Source: UBA3006 sp031401235 (GTDB lineage Bacteria > Actinomycetota > Acidimicrobiia > Acidimicrobiales > Ilumatobacteraceae). Taken from it: a DNA stretch of 64,000 nucleotides. Of this stretch, positions 35,668-44,015 are shown one piece after another. The first letter of the stretch is position 1. Each line of letters opens with the position of its first letter. The notes below the pieces were generated by a model, which saw nothing but the letters and a program-made list of their open reading frames with translations, searched no databases and had not been told where the DNA came from. The DNA lies in NCBI GenBank assembly GCA_031401235.1, contig JANNRJ010000003.1:106048-170047 (forward strand). The letters run 5' to 3'. The translations under genes were made by a program, and so were the position numbers.

Positions 35668-36258
35668 CTAGTTCCAATTTTCTGGTTCTTTGTTCATGCG
35701 TTCAAGGTCTTCGAGCGTGTCGATGTCGCTAGAGGAGCCTTCACAGGGTACTTCTTCAACAAGATTGTTGTACATCTGAAAAACCGAACGGGCACCATCA
35801 TCGCCCACAATTGGCAAAGCCGGCCAAATTTCGGCATGTAAACGAACCGGGTTTCCGCGTTTGGCCCGATACGTGGCCACTGCGATCGGCGATGGTGAAT
35901 TGGCAACGGCCCGCCACGCCGATGCCGGGACAAGTGGCTGATCGCCAAGTCCGACCACGACCGCTTCGGCGCCTTGTTCCCGTGCCACGGCGATACCAGC
36001 CTGTAATGAACTGGCTAAACCGGTTTGCCAAAGCGGGTTATGCACGACACGTACAGCTAGTTCGCCAATCTGTAATTCAACGGCTCCGGTGACCACGACG
36101 ACCGACCCAATGTTGGCTTCTATGGCGGCTCGTAGTACCCAGACATACAACGGTTGATTACCCAAGACGGCATTAAGTTTGTGACCGCCACCCGTAAAGC
36201 GGGAACCTGAACCAGCGGCCAAAATTATGGCGACGGTTTTGGGTGGCGAGAGTGTCAT
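35668..36258 (-). CDS. mocA: Molybdenum cofactor cytidylyltransferase (MocA-like)
   Basis: 196 residues of the nucleotidyltransferase fold. LAAGSGSRF with a following lysine (GGHKL) binds the nucleotide, and GLGDQPLVPASAW is the second motif, typical of MocA rather than MobA. The enzyme would make the cytosine dinucleotide form of the cofactor needed by CoxL-type proteins. It heads a likely transcript mocA-coxG-DUF501/ppx-acetyltransferase. Confidence 0.82.
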   Translation of the reverse strand: MTLSPPKTVAIILAAGSGSRFTGGGHKLNAVLGNQPLYVWVLRAAIEANIGSVVVVTGAVELQIGELAVRVVHNPLWQTGLASSLQAGIAVAREQGAEAVVVGLGDQPLVPASAWRAVANSPSPIAVATYRAKRGNPVRLHAEIWPALPIVGDDGARSVFQMYNNLVEEVPCEGSSSDIDTLEDLERMNKEPENWN

Positions 36259-36397
36259 CTCATCAGCCTGCCTGAAGCGGTCTCTATAGCCATCATGGAT
36301 GGCCCATGGCTAACGAAAAGTCATAGTGGACAAGGCATTCGCCGATGACATGAATATTACAGTTGTGTTGCATAAACTGACATGCAATTGACATATA

Positions 36398-36424
36398 GGA
36401 CTCAATTGCCCCCCGATTGAGTCC
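36398..36424. promoter_or_regulatory. Perfect hairpin in the 5' region of the NlpC/P60 gene
   Basis: Nine-base arms GGACTCAAT and ATTGAGTCC around a nine-base C-rich loop, ending 19 bases before the ATG at 36444. There is no following T-run, so it is not an ordinary terminator. It could be a protein-binding site or an RNA leader element; no known riboswitch was recognised. Confidence 0.5.
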
Positions 36425-36443
36425 GGTCACTTCTCTCTCCAAC

Positions 36444-37121
36444 ATGACCATTCCTTTGCGTACCTCCTCCCATCGAGCGTGGTTAACCCGACCATTGGCT
36501 TTCCTCGCCGTGCTAGTGCTCGTTGTCGGTGGAGTCGGTCCAGTCTCTTCTAGTCGAGTCTTAGCCAAGCGGATTCCTGGCACGACCGAAGAATTGATCT
36601 CGGCGGCCGCGGTTCAAGCACTCACTGTGCTCAATGAATTTGTGAATTCGGGTAATCGAGACTCATTTGATCTCTATCGCCTATACGCCAACCAATTGGC
36701 CATCCCAGTCGCCGTTGCTCTTGACTTGGATGTCGACGATTTGCAGCGCTCATGGGCTAGCGCTGATATTCCTCATCAGCGGGCGCTGATTGCTGGGCTA
36801 ACTCAACTTGGTGTTCCATATCGCTTTAATACCTCGATCGCATTCACAAGTTTCGACTGTTCGGGACTCACGTCGTATGCGTGGGGTGTCGCTGGCATTG
36901 CCTTGGGTCGCAGTTCAAGTGCACAGTATTACCGTTCCACTCGGATCAAATCGGCTCAAGCACAACCCGGTGACCTTGTCTGGCGCCCTGGTCATGTGTC
37001 GATGTATCTAGGAGTGCCCGGCGCAGTCTTGCAAGCACCCGATCGTGGTCGCAATGTGGAAATTCAGTTGATGAATGAACGCATTTCTGGTTGGGTTCGC
37101 TACGCAGATCCAATCGAGTGA
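36444..37121 (+). CDS. Exported NlpC/P60 cell-wall peptidase
   Basis: 225 residues from the ATG at 36444; an in-frame TTG at 36417 would add nine residues but lies inside a hairpin. Signal peptide (hydrophobic 18-34). The peptidase domain has C139 in FDCSGLTSYAWG, H184 in RPGHVSMYLG and a Q197 in the position often held by the third residue. Likely cleaves peptidoglycan stem peptides outside the membrane. It is the only plus-strand gene within the cox accessory region. It overlaps the convergent xdhC-type gene by 22 bases. Confidence 0.88.
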   Translation: MTIPLRTSSHRAWLTRPLAFLAVLVLVVGGVGPVSSSRVLAKRIPGTTEELISAAAVQALTVLNEFVNSGNRDSFDLYRLYANQLAIPVAVALDLDVDDLQRSWASADIPHQRALIAGLTQLGVPYRFNTSIAFTSFDCSGLTSYAWGVAGIALGRSSSAQYYRSTRIKSAQAQPGDLVWRPGHVSMYLGVPGAVLQAPDRGRNVEIQLMNERISGWVRYADPIE

Positions 37122-37918
37122 ATTGGTCCAACAGAATTCCGCAGTGAGGGTGCGCTGTGACCGGTTCGTTGGGCGATAATCTCGGCGCAAATCGAAATCG
37201 CTGTTTCCTCAGGTGTTCGGGCACCGATATCAAGACCAATTGGTGACATCAGTCGAGCCAGTTGTGATTCATCTACTACTCCCACCTCGGCGAGCCGCTC
37301 GAGGCGTTTGGAATTTGTTTTGCGGCTTCCCATCACGCCGATATAACCAACTTTTGAGGCAAGTGCACCGATAATTGCGGGCACGTCGAACTTTGGGTCA
37401 TGAGTGAGAATGCAAACTGCATCGCGTGCTCCAAGATTTGTCCCTCGTTCGTCAAATAACGGACTAGGCCAGGACACAAGAACTTCATCGGCCATCGGAA
37501 AGCGACGGCGAGTGGCAAATACTTCGCGCGCATCACACACCACTACCCAATATCCGAGCACCTTGGCCACTCGGGCGAGAGATGCGGTGAAATCCACTGC
37601 ACCAAAAATCCACATGATTGGAGGCGGCGCAAATGAATCGATGAATACACGAACCGTCGGTGTATCTTTCAAATCTTCTGGGGTTGTTTGACCCTGAGGT
37701 CCGTAATGTCGAACGCCTGTGCGTCCGGCTTCAAGTTCGCCGAGGGCATCTCGTGATGCCACTCGATCAAGTTCAGAATTCCCAAGTGATCCTTCGATTA
37801 GACCATCTTGAGTGACCAACAACATCGAGCCAATATGTGGACCGTCGATCACCGTGAGTAGTGCCACCGGCGAATTTTCTCTAATTCGTTGAGCGAATAG
37901 TGGATAGAGCGAGGTCAT
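37100..37918 (-). CDS. XdhC/CoxF-type maturation factor with Rossmann domain
   Basis: 272 residues. The N-terminal third is a weakened XdhC_CoxI domain. From about 98 a Rossmann-like XdhC_C domain follows (IMWIFGAVDFTASLA, GYWVVVCDAREVFATRRRFP). XdhC proteins protect and sulfurate the molybdenum cofactor before insertion into xanthine oxidase-family enzymes. It lies seven bases after the small XdhC-domain gene, and the pair makes up the usual two-part arrangement. Confidence 0.85.
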   Translation of the reverse strand: MTSLYPLFAQRIRENSPVALLTVIDGPHIGSMLLVTQDGLIEGSLGNSELDRVASRDALGELEAGRTGVRHYGPQGQTTPEDLKDTPTVRVFIDSFAPPPIMWIFGAVDFTASLARVAKVLGYWVVVCDAREVFATRRRFPMADEVLVSWPSPLFDERGTNLGARDAVCILTHDPKFDVPAIIGALASKVGYIGVMGSRKTNSKRLERLAEVGVVDESQLARLMSPIGLDIGARTPEETAISICAEIIAQRTGHSAPSLRNSVGPIHSIGSA

Positions 37919-37925
37919 TGGTGCT

Positions 37926-38243
37926 TCACCAAGTCAGGGGAGCGATGAAAAGTTGAATAATTCCGCCGCAGGTAAGGCCAACTGCATACGCTTCGTCATC
38001 TGAATAGCCAAACTTAACCAGTCGTGGTTGATTATCTCCGTGGAGGATGTCGAGCGCTTCGCTCACGACTGCGCCTTCGACGCATCCACCGCTTACTGAT
38101 CCCACAACTTCACCGTCTTCGTTCACGGCCATTGACGCGCCAGGTTCTCGTGGTCCCGAGCCTTCGATATTGATCACACGGGCAATGACCACTCGTTTGC
38201 CGGCTTTGCTCCAACGATCTAAGTCATCCAAAAGTTCACGCAT
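37926..38243 (-). CDS. Small XdhC/CoxI-family protein (single N-terminal domain)
   Basis: 105 residues from the ATG at 38243, which has AGGAG six bases upstream; a longer start would run deeper into coxE. Contains the family signature GSGPREPGASMAV and GSVSGGCVEGAVV. This is the first half of a classical XdhC, the Rossmann half being in the next gene. Overlaps coxE by eight bases. Confidence 0.85.
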   Translation of the reverse strand: MRELLDDLDRWSKAGKRVVIARVINIEGSGPREPGASMAVNEDGEVVGSVSGGCVEGAVVSEALDILHGDNQPRLVKFGYSDDEAYAVGLTCGGIIQLFIAPLTW

Positions 38244-39405
38244 AAGTTCTCCTGCTGTTGTCAACGTGGGCAAGTTCACTTCTAGAAATGACTTCGGTGA
38301 GATGTTCCAACGAACCTAGTGAATGACCTTCCACAAAATGATCGACATACGGCAATGCGGCGGCCATTCCGCGGGCCAGGGGCGCATATCCTGGAGTCAC
38401 TTTCAATGGGTTGACCCACACCAAGCGATAAGCAATTCGTTTCAATCGCTGCATCTGCTCAGCCAAAATTTCTGGATCGCCTCGATCCCAACCATCAGAG
38501 AGCACCACAACTATGGCGCCTCGAGCCATGCCCCGCACACCCCAAGTGTCATTGAAGCGCTTCAGGCTTTCGCCAAGTCGTGTTCCACCACTCCAATCGG
38601 GAACTTGAGCAGATGCAAGTATCAATGCTTTGTCTGGGTCGCGATTGGCGAGTTCCTTGGTGATCCGGGTAAGGCGAGTTCCAAAGGCGAAGGCTTCGAC
38701 GCGTTGCCGTCCGACCACGGCAGCGTGCATAAAGCGCAATAGCGCCCGCGCATAGGGCTCCATTGACCCCGAAATATCCAAAAGGACCACCAAACGACGA
38801 AGTCGCTCGCCAGGTTCACGCCAAAAACGAAGAATTGGTTCACCTTCATTAGCCAGCGATGCTCGTATCGTTCGACGTAAGTCGTGTTGACTTGTACGTC
38901 TCCGACTTGAATGAAAGCGCATAGATCGCCGCGGCGGCCCGGCGAGTCGCAGCCGATGCATCAGTCGCTGTGAATCATGGAGCTCGTCTTCGCTGTAGGC
39001 GGCAAAGTCTTTATTCCGCAGCGTCTCGGCGGCCGAAAAACGTAGCGTAATCGAAGGTTCATCGGTTTTGTCGCTGCCGTCAGCTTCGTCTTTATCGTCA
39101 GTGACGGCGTCATCGACCAGCAAAGTGACCGGAAGCGGTTCCGTATTCTCAGATTTTTCAATTCCGGTTCGGTTTTCCCAAAATACGGCAAAAGCGTTAT
39201 TGAACAGCGTTCGATCCTCACTCCGTCGCACAAGTGTTGTATGAGCGGCCCAATACACATCGTCTCGATTGGTCATCCCGATGACATCCAATGCCTGCAC
39301 AAATGTCAGCACAGAATCAAGAGGAACATTGAGTCCGCCACCTCTCAAGACACGGGCGAAAGCTACGGCCATGTCTTCTGCCGGTGAGACAACCGATTGT
39401 GGCAT
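38236..39405 (-). CDS. coxE: CoxE-type von Willebrand factor A protein
   Basis: 389 residues. The VWA domain in the C-terminal half has an intact metal-binding site starting with D210 (DISGS), then a Thr in SGGTRLG and an Asp in VVLSDGWDRGD. The middle is a charged linker rich in Asp and Glu. CoxE works with the MoxR-type ATPase CoxD in sulfurating the CO dehydrogenase active site in known systems. The coxD stop overlaps the start (TGATG). Confidence 0.88.
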   Translation of the reverse strand: MPQSVVSPAEDMAVAFARVLRGGGLNVPLDSVLTFVQALDVIGMTNRDDVYWAAHTTLVRRSEDRTLFNNAFAVFWENRTGIEKSENTEPLPVTLLVDDAVTDDKDEADGSDKTDEPSITLRFSAAETLRNKDFAAYSEDELHDSQRLMHRLRLAGPPRRSMRFHSSRRRTSQHDLRRTIRASLANEGEPILRFWREPGERLRRLVVLLDISGSMEPYARALLRFMHAAVVGRQRVEAFAFGTRLTRITKELANRDPDKALILASAQVPDWSGGTRLGESLKRFNDTWGVRGMARGAIVVVLSDGWDRGDPEILAEQMQRLKRIAYRLVWVNPLKVTPGYAPLARGMAAALPYVDHFVEGHSLGSLEHLTEVISRSELAHVDNSRRTYA

Positions 39406-40349
39406 CAGTTTTGGTTCATGCCTCTGTCGAATGCCTGTTTGACCAGTTGCGCAACTCCTTGTTCGCGAACCCGTTCGTGGTCTTCCCGATACTTGAGAAC
39501 CACTCCTAATGTGGATTCAACTACGGCGTCGTTAAGCTCGCGTACGCCGAGCTGACCGAGTGCCGTGGCCCAATCAATTGTCTCGGCGACTCCAGGTGGT
39601 TTATACAGGTTCATTGTCCGTAGCGATTCAACAGCGGCGGCGACCTGTCGGGCGAGTGTCTCGGCAACCTGTGGTACCCGAACACGCACGATACTCACTT
39701 CACGCTCAAAGTCAGGATGGTTCACCCAGTGATATAGACACCGTCGCTTTAATGCATCGTGCACGTCGCGAGTCCGATTTGAAGTAAGAATCACGATTGG
39801 CGCCACCTTGGCTCGATACGTTCCCAACTCCGGAACGGTGATTTGAAAATCTGAGAGGACTTCCAATAAGTACGCTTCGAACTCGTCGTCGGCACGATCT
39901 ATTTCATCGATGAGTAATACCGGCGGGGGTCCATCGCGATGATCAATTGCCCGCAAAAGTGCGCGGCGAATGAGAAAACGCTCGTTATACAACTCGTTTT
40001 CAAGGGATGCGGTTGCCTTCGAAGATGCCTCCCCAGAGGCCTCGGCCGCGCGGAGGTGAAGTAATTGACGTGGATAATCCCAGTCGTAAACCGCTTGAGA
40101 TGCATCGATTCCCTCATAGCACTGCAAGCGAATTAGTTCTCCACCGGTCATTGACGACAAAACTTTTGCTAATTCGGTTTTGCCGACGCCGGCTTCGCCC
40201 TCCAAAAAGAGCGGTCGCTTCAAGGTGATGGCAAGAAACACGGCCGTGGCGAGTCCCTCATCGGCTAAGTATTGATGAGTGCCAAGTTGTTCTCGAACAT
40301 CGCTCACCGATGCGAGCGATCCGGAACTCGCCGAACTCGCATGATTCAT
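39405..40349 (-). CDS. coxD: CoxD-type MoxR AAA+ ATPase
   Basis: 314 residues. Walker A is GEAGVGKTE (51-59), Walker B is LLIDEID (145-151), and ILTSNRTRDVHDALKRRC carries sensor 1 and the arginine region. CoxD is a chaperone ATPase for assembling the metal site of the enzyme. The ATG has TAGCCT exactly six bases upstream and no ribosome site, so coxD-coxE-xdhC probably form a leaderless operon. Confidence 0.9.
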   Translation of the reverse strand: MNHASSASSGSLASVSDVREQLGTHQYLADEGLATAVFLAITLKRPLFLEGEAGVGKTELAKVLSSMTGGELIRLQCYEGIDASQAVYDWDYPRQLLHLRAAEASGEASSKATASLENELYNERFLIRRALLRAIDHRDGPPPVLLIDEIDRADDEFEAYLLEVLSDFQITVPELGTYRAKVAPIVILTSNRTRDVHDALKRRCLYHWVNHPDFEREVSIVRVRVPQVAETLARQVAAAVESLRTMNLYKPPGVAETIDWATALGQLGVRELNDAVVESTLGVVLKYREDHERVREQGVAQLVKQAFDRGMNQN

Positions 40350-40355
40350 GTCTTC

Positions 40356-40361
40356 AGGCTA
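40356..40361 (-). promoter_or_regulatory. -10 hexamer TAGCCT of a leaderless promoter (coxD)
   Basis: On the minus strand TAGCCT is followed by six bases (GAAGAC) and the ATG. Confidence 0.55.
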
Positions 40362-40498
40362 GAGGCAGAGTCTGCGTAAATCGAAGTCCAATTTCATGTG
40401 AGCCAACGGACTTTAGTGGCATTATTCAATCTGTTCGAGTCCTGATTGAGGAGGTTGCCTGTCTCTTAGCTATGTTTAGTGCGCGCATTCATGAATTG

Positions 40499-40515
40499 GT
40501 TTTGGGGTTCAAAAC
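40499..40515. promoter_or_regulatory. Inverted repeat GTTTTG-N5-CAAAAC abutting the Mrr gene start
   Basis: Six-base perfect arms around GGGTT; the right arm ends at the base before the ATG. A protein bound here, or the RNA hairpin, would cover the start codon region. Role inferred only from placement. Confidence 0.35.
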
Positions 40516-41397
40516 ATGGCTGAAGTGACTCGACTACGAACAGGTGAACTGGTCCAAGGTGTGTTTCGAATACTCATCACCGAGCCGGAGGTAATTCTTG
40601 CTCGCGAGGTGCTTTCCCGCCTAGAGGTAATGGTTCCACCCACGGAATGGGAGGCCAGTTTCTATCCGACCACAAACACGCGTCGATACGAGAAGATCGT
40701 TCGCTTCTCAACAATTGCAGTGGTTAAAGCCGGGTGGTTAGTCAAAACACGTGGGAAATGGTCTGTAACGACAGAGGGAATCGACGCATTGAAGCGATTC
40801 CCCGAGCCAGATCTATTCATGCGCGAGGCGTATCGGCTATACCGCGAATGGTCTCAACAAAATCTTCCTGATGAACCTGACGTAATTGATGAGGTTGTGA
40901 TCCCTGCGACTTCCTTTGAGGAAGCTGACGAAGTTGCTTGGTCCGGTATTCATCACTATTTAGCCAACATGCCGCCGTACGAGTTCCAGGAACTGGTCGC
41001 ATCCCTACTTGTAGCAATGGGATATCGAGTCAATTGGGTAGCGCCACCTGGCCGTGATGGTGGCGTCGATGTGATTGCCTATTCCGATGTGCTCGGCGCA
41101 ACTGGACCTCGGATAAAGGTTCAAGTCAAGCGACAGACAAGTAGCAAAATAGACGTAATTGGCTTACGTTCATTTGCAGCTGTAATTGGAGCTCAAGACA
41201 TTGGCATATTTGTCTCGCTCGCAGGATTCACATCCGATGCTCACTCGTATGTACGCGATCAGGAGAGCAAGAGAATTTTACTCATCGGTGAGGAAAATCT
41301 ATTTGATCTTTGGGTCGAGCATTACCCAAAGATTCCAGATAGAGACCGAAAACGACTTCCACTTAGGCCAGTGTATTTCTTGGCTCCAACCGACTGA
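40516..41397 (+). CDS. Mrr-type restriction endonuclease-like protein
   Basis: 293 residues. The N-terminal 95 residues look like a winged-helix Mrr_N DNA-binding domain. From about 153 an Mrr_cat nuclease domain begins: YEFQELVASLLVAMGY, then D185 in DGGVDVIA and Q203/K205 in KVQVKRQ, the D-QxK catalytic set. Mrr enzymes cut modified DNA. No methyltransferase is nearby, consistent with a modification-dependent type. The next gene follows one base later and probably forms one transcript with it. Confidence 0.85.
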   Translation: MAEVTRLRTGELVQGVFRILITEPEVILAREVLSRLEVMVPPTEWEASFYPTTNTRRYEKIVRFSTIAVVKAGWLVKTRGKWSVTTEGIDALKRFPEPDLFMREAYRLYREWSQQNLPDEPDVIDEVVIPATSFEEADEVAWSGIHHYLANMPPYEFQELVASLLVAMGYRVNWVAPPGRDGGVDVIAYSDVLGATGPRIKVQVKRQTSSKIDVIGLRSFAAVIGAQDIGIFVSLAGFTSDAHSYVRDQESKRILLIGEENLFDLWVEHYPKIPDRDRKRLPLRPVYFLAPTD

Positions 41398-41398
41398 G

Positions 41399-42301
41399 AT
41401 GTCGACAAACGGCGAATCATCTTCGCTAGATGTATTCGCTTCTTTGTCGACCGGAAACGTGTCGTCAGATGAACACTTGCACCTGTTGCGACAAGTGGAA
41501 AATATTCCCAATTTCATTCGGGGTATTGACTACCAGGCGGTACGGTGGGATGAGAAGTCTTTCGAAGGAGAAATTCGACGCGACGAGATCGCGACGATGG
41601 CACTGGACCATAGCGGTATTTCGTTTCTGAACGCACGTGATGCGCTGGTCACAATTTTTGCAGTCGTTGGCAAAGCCAACGTTGTGCCTTCTATTTCATT
41701 GGCGACTCTGGCTCGACAAGCGCTGGAGGCGGGGCTAGTTAGCCGATGGATTCTCGGGGACTTGCAAATTGATACTTTGAGATCGCGCGGGTATGCCGCT
41801 GCGTGGAGTGACTACCAGAGGAGTCTTCAATTTTTTGATTCTGCGGTCTCGTCTGGATCTATAGCTCAAGCGACTCTCTTAAATTGGAAATCGAAACTTG
41901 CCAAAACGAAAAATGAACTTCTGGAATTTGGACGTGTAGCAAAGTTTGTTAAATCGGGGAAGAACAATGAACTGAGTCCGCGACAGACGTTGCCGAGTTT
42001 TTCAGAACTCACCAAATCTGTCGAGACTCAAACCGGAACATTGAATATAAAATGGTTGTATTCGGTGTTAAGTGGACTTGCGCACGGTGCAACTTGGGCG
42101 GTTCTCGCGGCGACAGAACTTGACGTAGTACTTGATCACCTCAAGACCGACTCATCGGGGAAGCGTGTAAGCGCCGGTCATTCCCTAACAAATTTTCTGC
42201 CAAGGACAAATATCGTGGCTATGGCGTCCAGCATCGCGATGCACCAGATTCGCATTGTTTACGACTTGCAAGTCAAGATGCGGACAATGCCTTCCAACTA
42301 A
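41399..42301 (+). CDS. Helical protein of unknown function coupled to the Mrr-type nuclease
   Basis: 300 residues from the ATG at 41399, one base after the Mrr stop; the frame is open further upstream, but that overlaps the nuclease gene. Mostly helical and soluble. Two segments stand out: SLATLARQALEAGLVSRWIL (100-119) and YSVLSGLAHGATW (221-233). They recall poorly described families of helical bundle proteins with a conserved LSGxAHG pattern. No nuclease or ATPase motif is seen. Its coupling to Mrr suggests a sensor, partner or inhibitor. Confidence 0.7.
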   Translation: MSTNGESSSLDVFASLSTGNVSSDEHLHLLRQVENIPNFIRGIDYQAVRWDEKSFEGEIRRDEIATMALDHSGISFLNARDALVTIFAVVGKANVVPSISLATLARQALEAGLVSRWILGDLQIDTLRSRGYAAAWSDYQRSLQFFDSAVSSGSIAQATLLNWKSKLAKTKNELLEFGRVAKFVKSGKNNELSPRQTLPSFSELTKSVETQTGTLNIKWLYSVLSGLAHGATWAVLAATELDVVLDHLKTDSSGKRVSAGHSLTNFLPRTNIVAMASSIAMHQIRIVYDLQVKMRTMPSN

Positions 42302-42339
42302 AGACCTTGAAGGAAGCACTTGGCTGTATTATTTTTCTC

Positions 42340-43086
42340 GTGGATCTCGGGATATCAAATCGCACTGCCGCTGTTGCCGCCGCATCTGATGGTCTTGGAT
42401 TCGCCAGCGCCAAGGCACTTGCCCAGGAAGGCGTTCGTGTAGCAATTTGTAGTCGGGACGCAACTCGAGTGGCCGAGGCCGCTCGACGTATAGGCAACTC
42501 ATGCATCGGGATTGTGGCCGATGTTTCCACTTTGGAGGGCGGGCAGGATTTTGTGCGACAAGCAATCGCAGCCCTTGGTCACGTTGACATTCTTGTTGCC
42601 AATGGTGGTGGTCCACCCGCGGGCAACTTCGCTACGACTCCGACCGATGCGTACATCACCGGATTGCAGCAAAGTTTGTTGTCGGTCGTGGGTATGTGCA
42701 CCGAAGTCGTTTCCGAAATGCAATCGCGCCAATGGGGGCGAATAGTTGCCATCACATCCGTAGCGGTGCGCCAACCAATTCCGAATCTGATTCTTTCCAA
42801 TACGGCTCGCGCCGGGGTCACCGGTTTTCTCAAAACACTTGCTCGTGAAATCGCCGCCAGTGGCGTCACCGTTAACTCAGTGCAACCTGGCATTCATGCC
42901 ACCGATCGCATTCGACAGTTGTACGGCGTGACTCCAGATGCCTCATCGCTTGGAATTCCGGCTGGAGTTGTTGGTAATCCGCCTGATTTTGGCGCCGTGG
43001 TGGCTTTCCTTTGTAGCGAATCGGCGAAATTTGTAACCGGTACGAGCATCCAAGTCGACGGCGGTGCCTATGCCGGATTGTTGTAG
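42340..43086 (+). CDS. SDR-family protein with replaced catalytic Tyr and Lys
   Basis: 248 residues from the GTG at 42340, beginning MDLGISNRTAAVAAASDGLG as in related SDRs. The cofactor loop reads AAASDGLG instead of TGxxxGxG. S140 is present, but the positions expected to hold Tyr and Lys hold S153 and R157 (LSNTARAG). This belongs to a known divergent SDR branch; the reaction is unknown and classical reductase chemistry is doubtful. The C-terminal FVTGTSIQVDGGAY is normal for the fold. Confidence 0.8.
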   Translation: MDLGISNRTAAVAAASDGLGFASAKALAQEGVRVAICSRDATRVAEAARRIGNSCIGIVADVSTLEGGQDFVRQAIAALGHVDILVANGGGPPAGNFATTPTDAYITGLQQSLLSVVGMCTEVVSEMQSRQWGRIVAITSVAVRQPIPNLILSNTARAGVTGFLKTLAREIAASGVTVNSVQPGIHATDRIRQLYGVTPDASSLGIPAGVVGNPPDFGAVVAFLCSESAKFVTGTSIQVDGGAYAGLL

Positions 43087-43104
43087 TCACGGATGATTCG
43101 ATTT

Positions 43105-43911
43105 CTAAATAGAGGCTGTTCGACGCTCCCAGCGCTTTGCCATCCAAAACACAAACCATACATATAACCATCCCAGAATAATGTCGGTGACCCAGTGCTC
43201 ACCGAAATACACGAGGCACAGTGCCATTGAGGCCGGTAAAAGCAGCGACACGACTCGCAGCCACTTGGGCATCCGACTCCAAAAAAATGCCACCACCAGC
43301 AGGGCAAATGCAGCATGTAGCGATGGCAAGGCGGCTACCGGGTTGGTGATTGCAGCGCCCCGATCAAACAATTTTGAAACCGTGGAAAGCCCCATGTGGC
43401 TCCACGCACGGGCGGTAATTCGCCGAATAGGAGCGATGTGGCCGTTGCGCGCAGCCATCCACGGTGGCGCCACGGGAAAGATGACATAAGTGATCACACC
43501 GGCGGTGAGCAACAGCGCGAGACGACGCATAAAGCGTACCCATTCGGCCCGGTTCCGCATCCAAAGAATGACGGCCACGGCGATGGGGACGATGAAATGT
43601 GTCATGTAAGTAACGGCCAAGGGGTACTCGTACCAAGCCAAGCGTGACGAAATGTTGAGGTGTTGTTGGATCCATACATTCGGATCATGGCCCAAAAACA
43701 TTGCCCGATCGATATTGCGAATAACCGTAAAATCGACCGATCGACCTAGTTGATCGGCGAGACCTCGGCTGTAGTCATAAGCCAAGAGCAGAAACGCAAA
43801 AAGTGACCAATCCTTTACCATCCGCCACTGATCGATAAGTGGTTTGCCGACATTGGCAAAGACGAAGGCCGCAAGTATCCACGAAATAACTGCGATCCGG
43901 TCAACGGGCAA
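43105..43911 (-). CDS. PAP2-superfamily membrane protein (second copy); N-terminus uncertain
   Basis: 268 residues counted from the TTG at 43911. PAP2 motifs AALPSLHAAFALL and GEHWVTDIILGW are intact, with about six helices. Upstream of the TTG the frame stays open and encodes RRYPTRTRVVSLTIFVSLFVW, a likely first membrane helix, but contains no ATG, GTG or TTG. Either a CTG near 44013 is used or the first helix is not made. Lies directly downstream of the coxM-like gene on the same strand. Lipid-phosphate substrate inferred from family. Confidence 0.75.
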   Translation of the reverse strand: MPVDRIAVISWILAAFVFANVGKPLIDQWRMVKDWSLFAFLLLAYDYSRGLADQLGRSVDFTVIRNIDRAMFLGHDPNVWIQQHLNISSRLAWYEYPLAVTYMTHFIVPIAVAVILWMRNRAEWVRFMRRLALLLTAGVITYVIFPVAPPWMAARNGHIAPIRRITARAWSHMGLSTVSKLFDRGAAITNPVAALPSLHAAFALLVVAFFWSRMPKWLRVVSLLLPASMALCLVYFGEHWVTDIILGWLYVWFVFWMAKRWERRTASI

Positions 43912-44015
43912 ACCAAAGTGTTTGGCTGACCAGACAAATAACGAAACGAAAATCGTCAGCGAGACGACACGTGTACGGGTTGGATAGCGACGAAGCAGTT
44001 TTAACGTGTGCAGTT

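Noticed and set aside
36259..36443. c-di-AMP riboswitch before the NlpC/P60 gene
   Set aside because: The 185-base region lacks the expected conserved elements; only a simple hairpin is visible.
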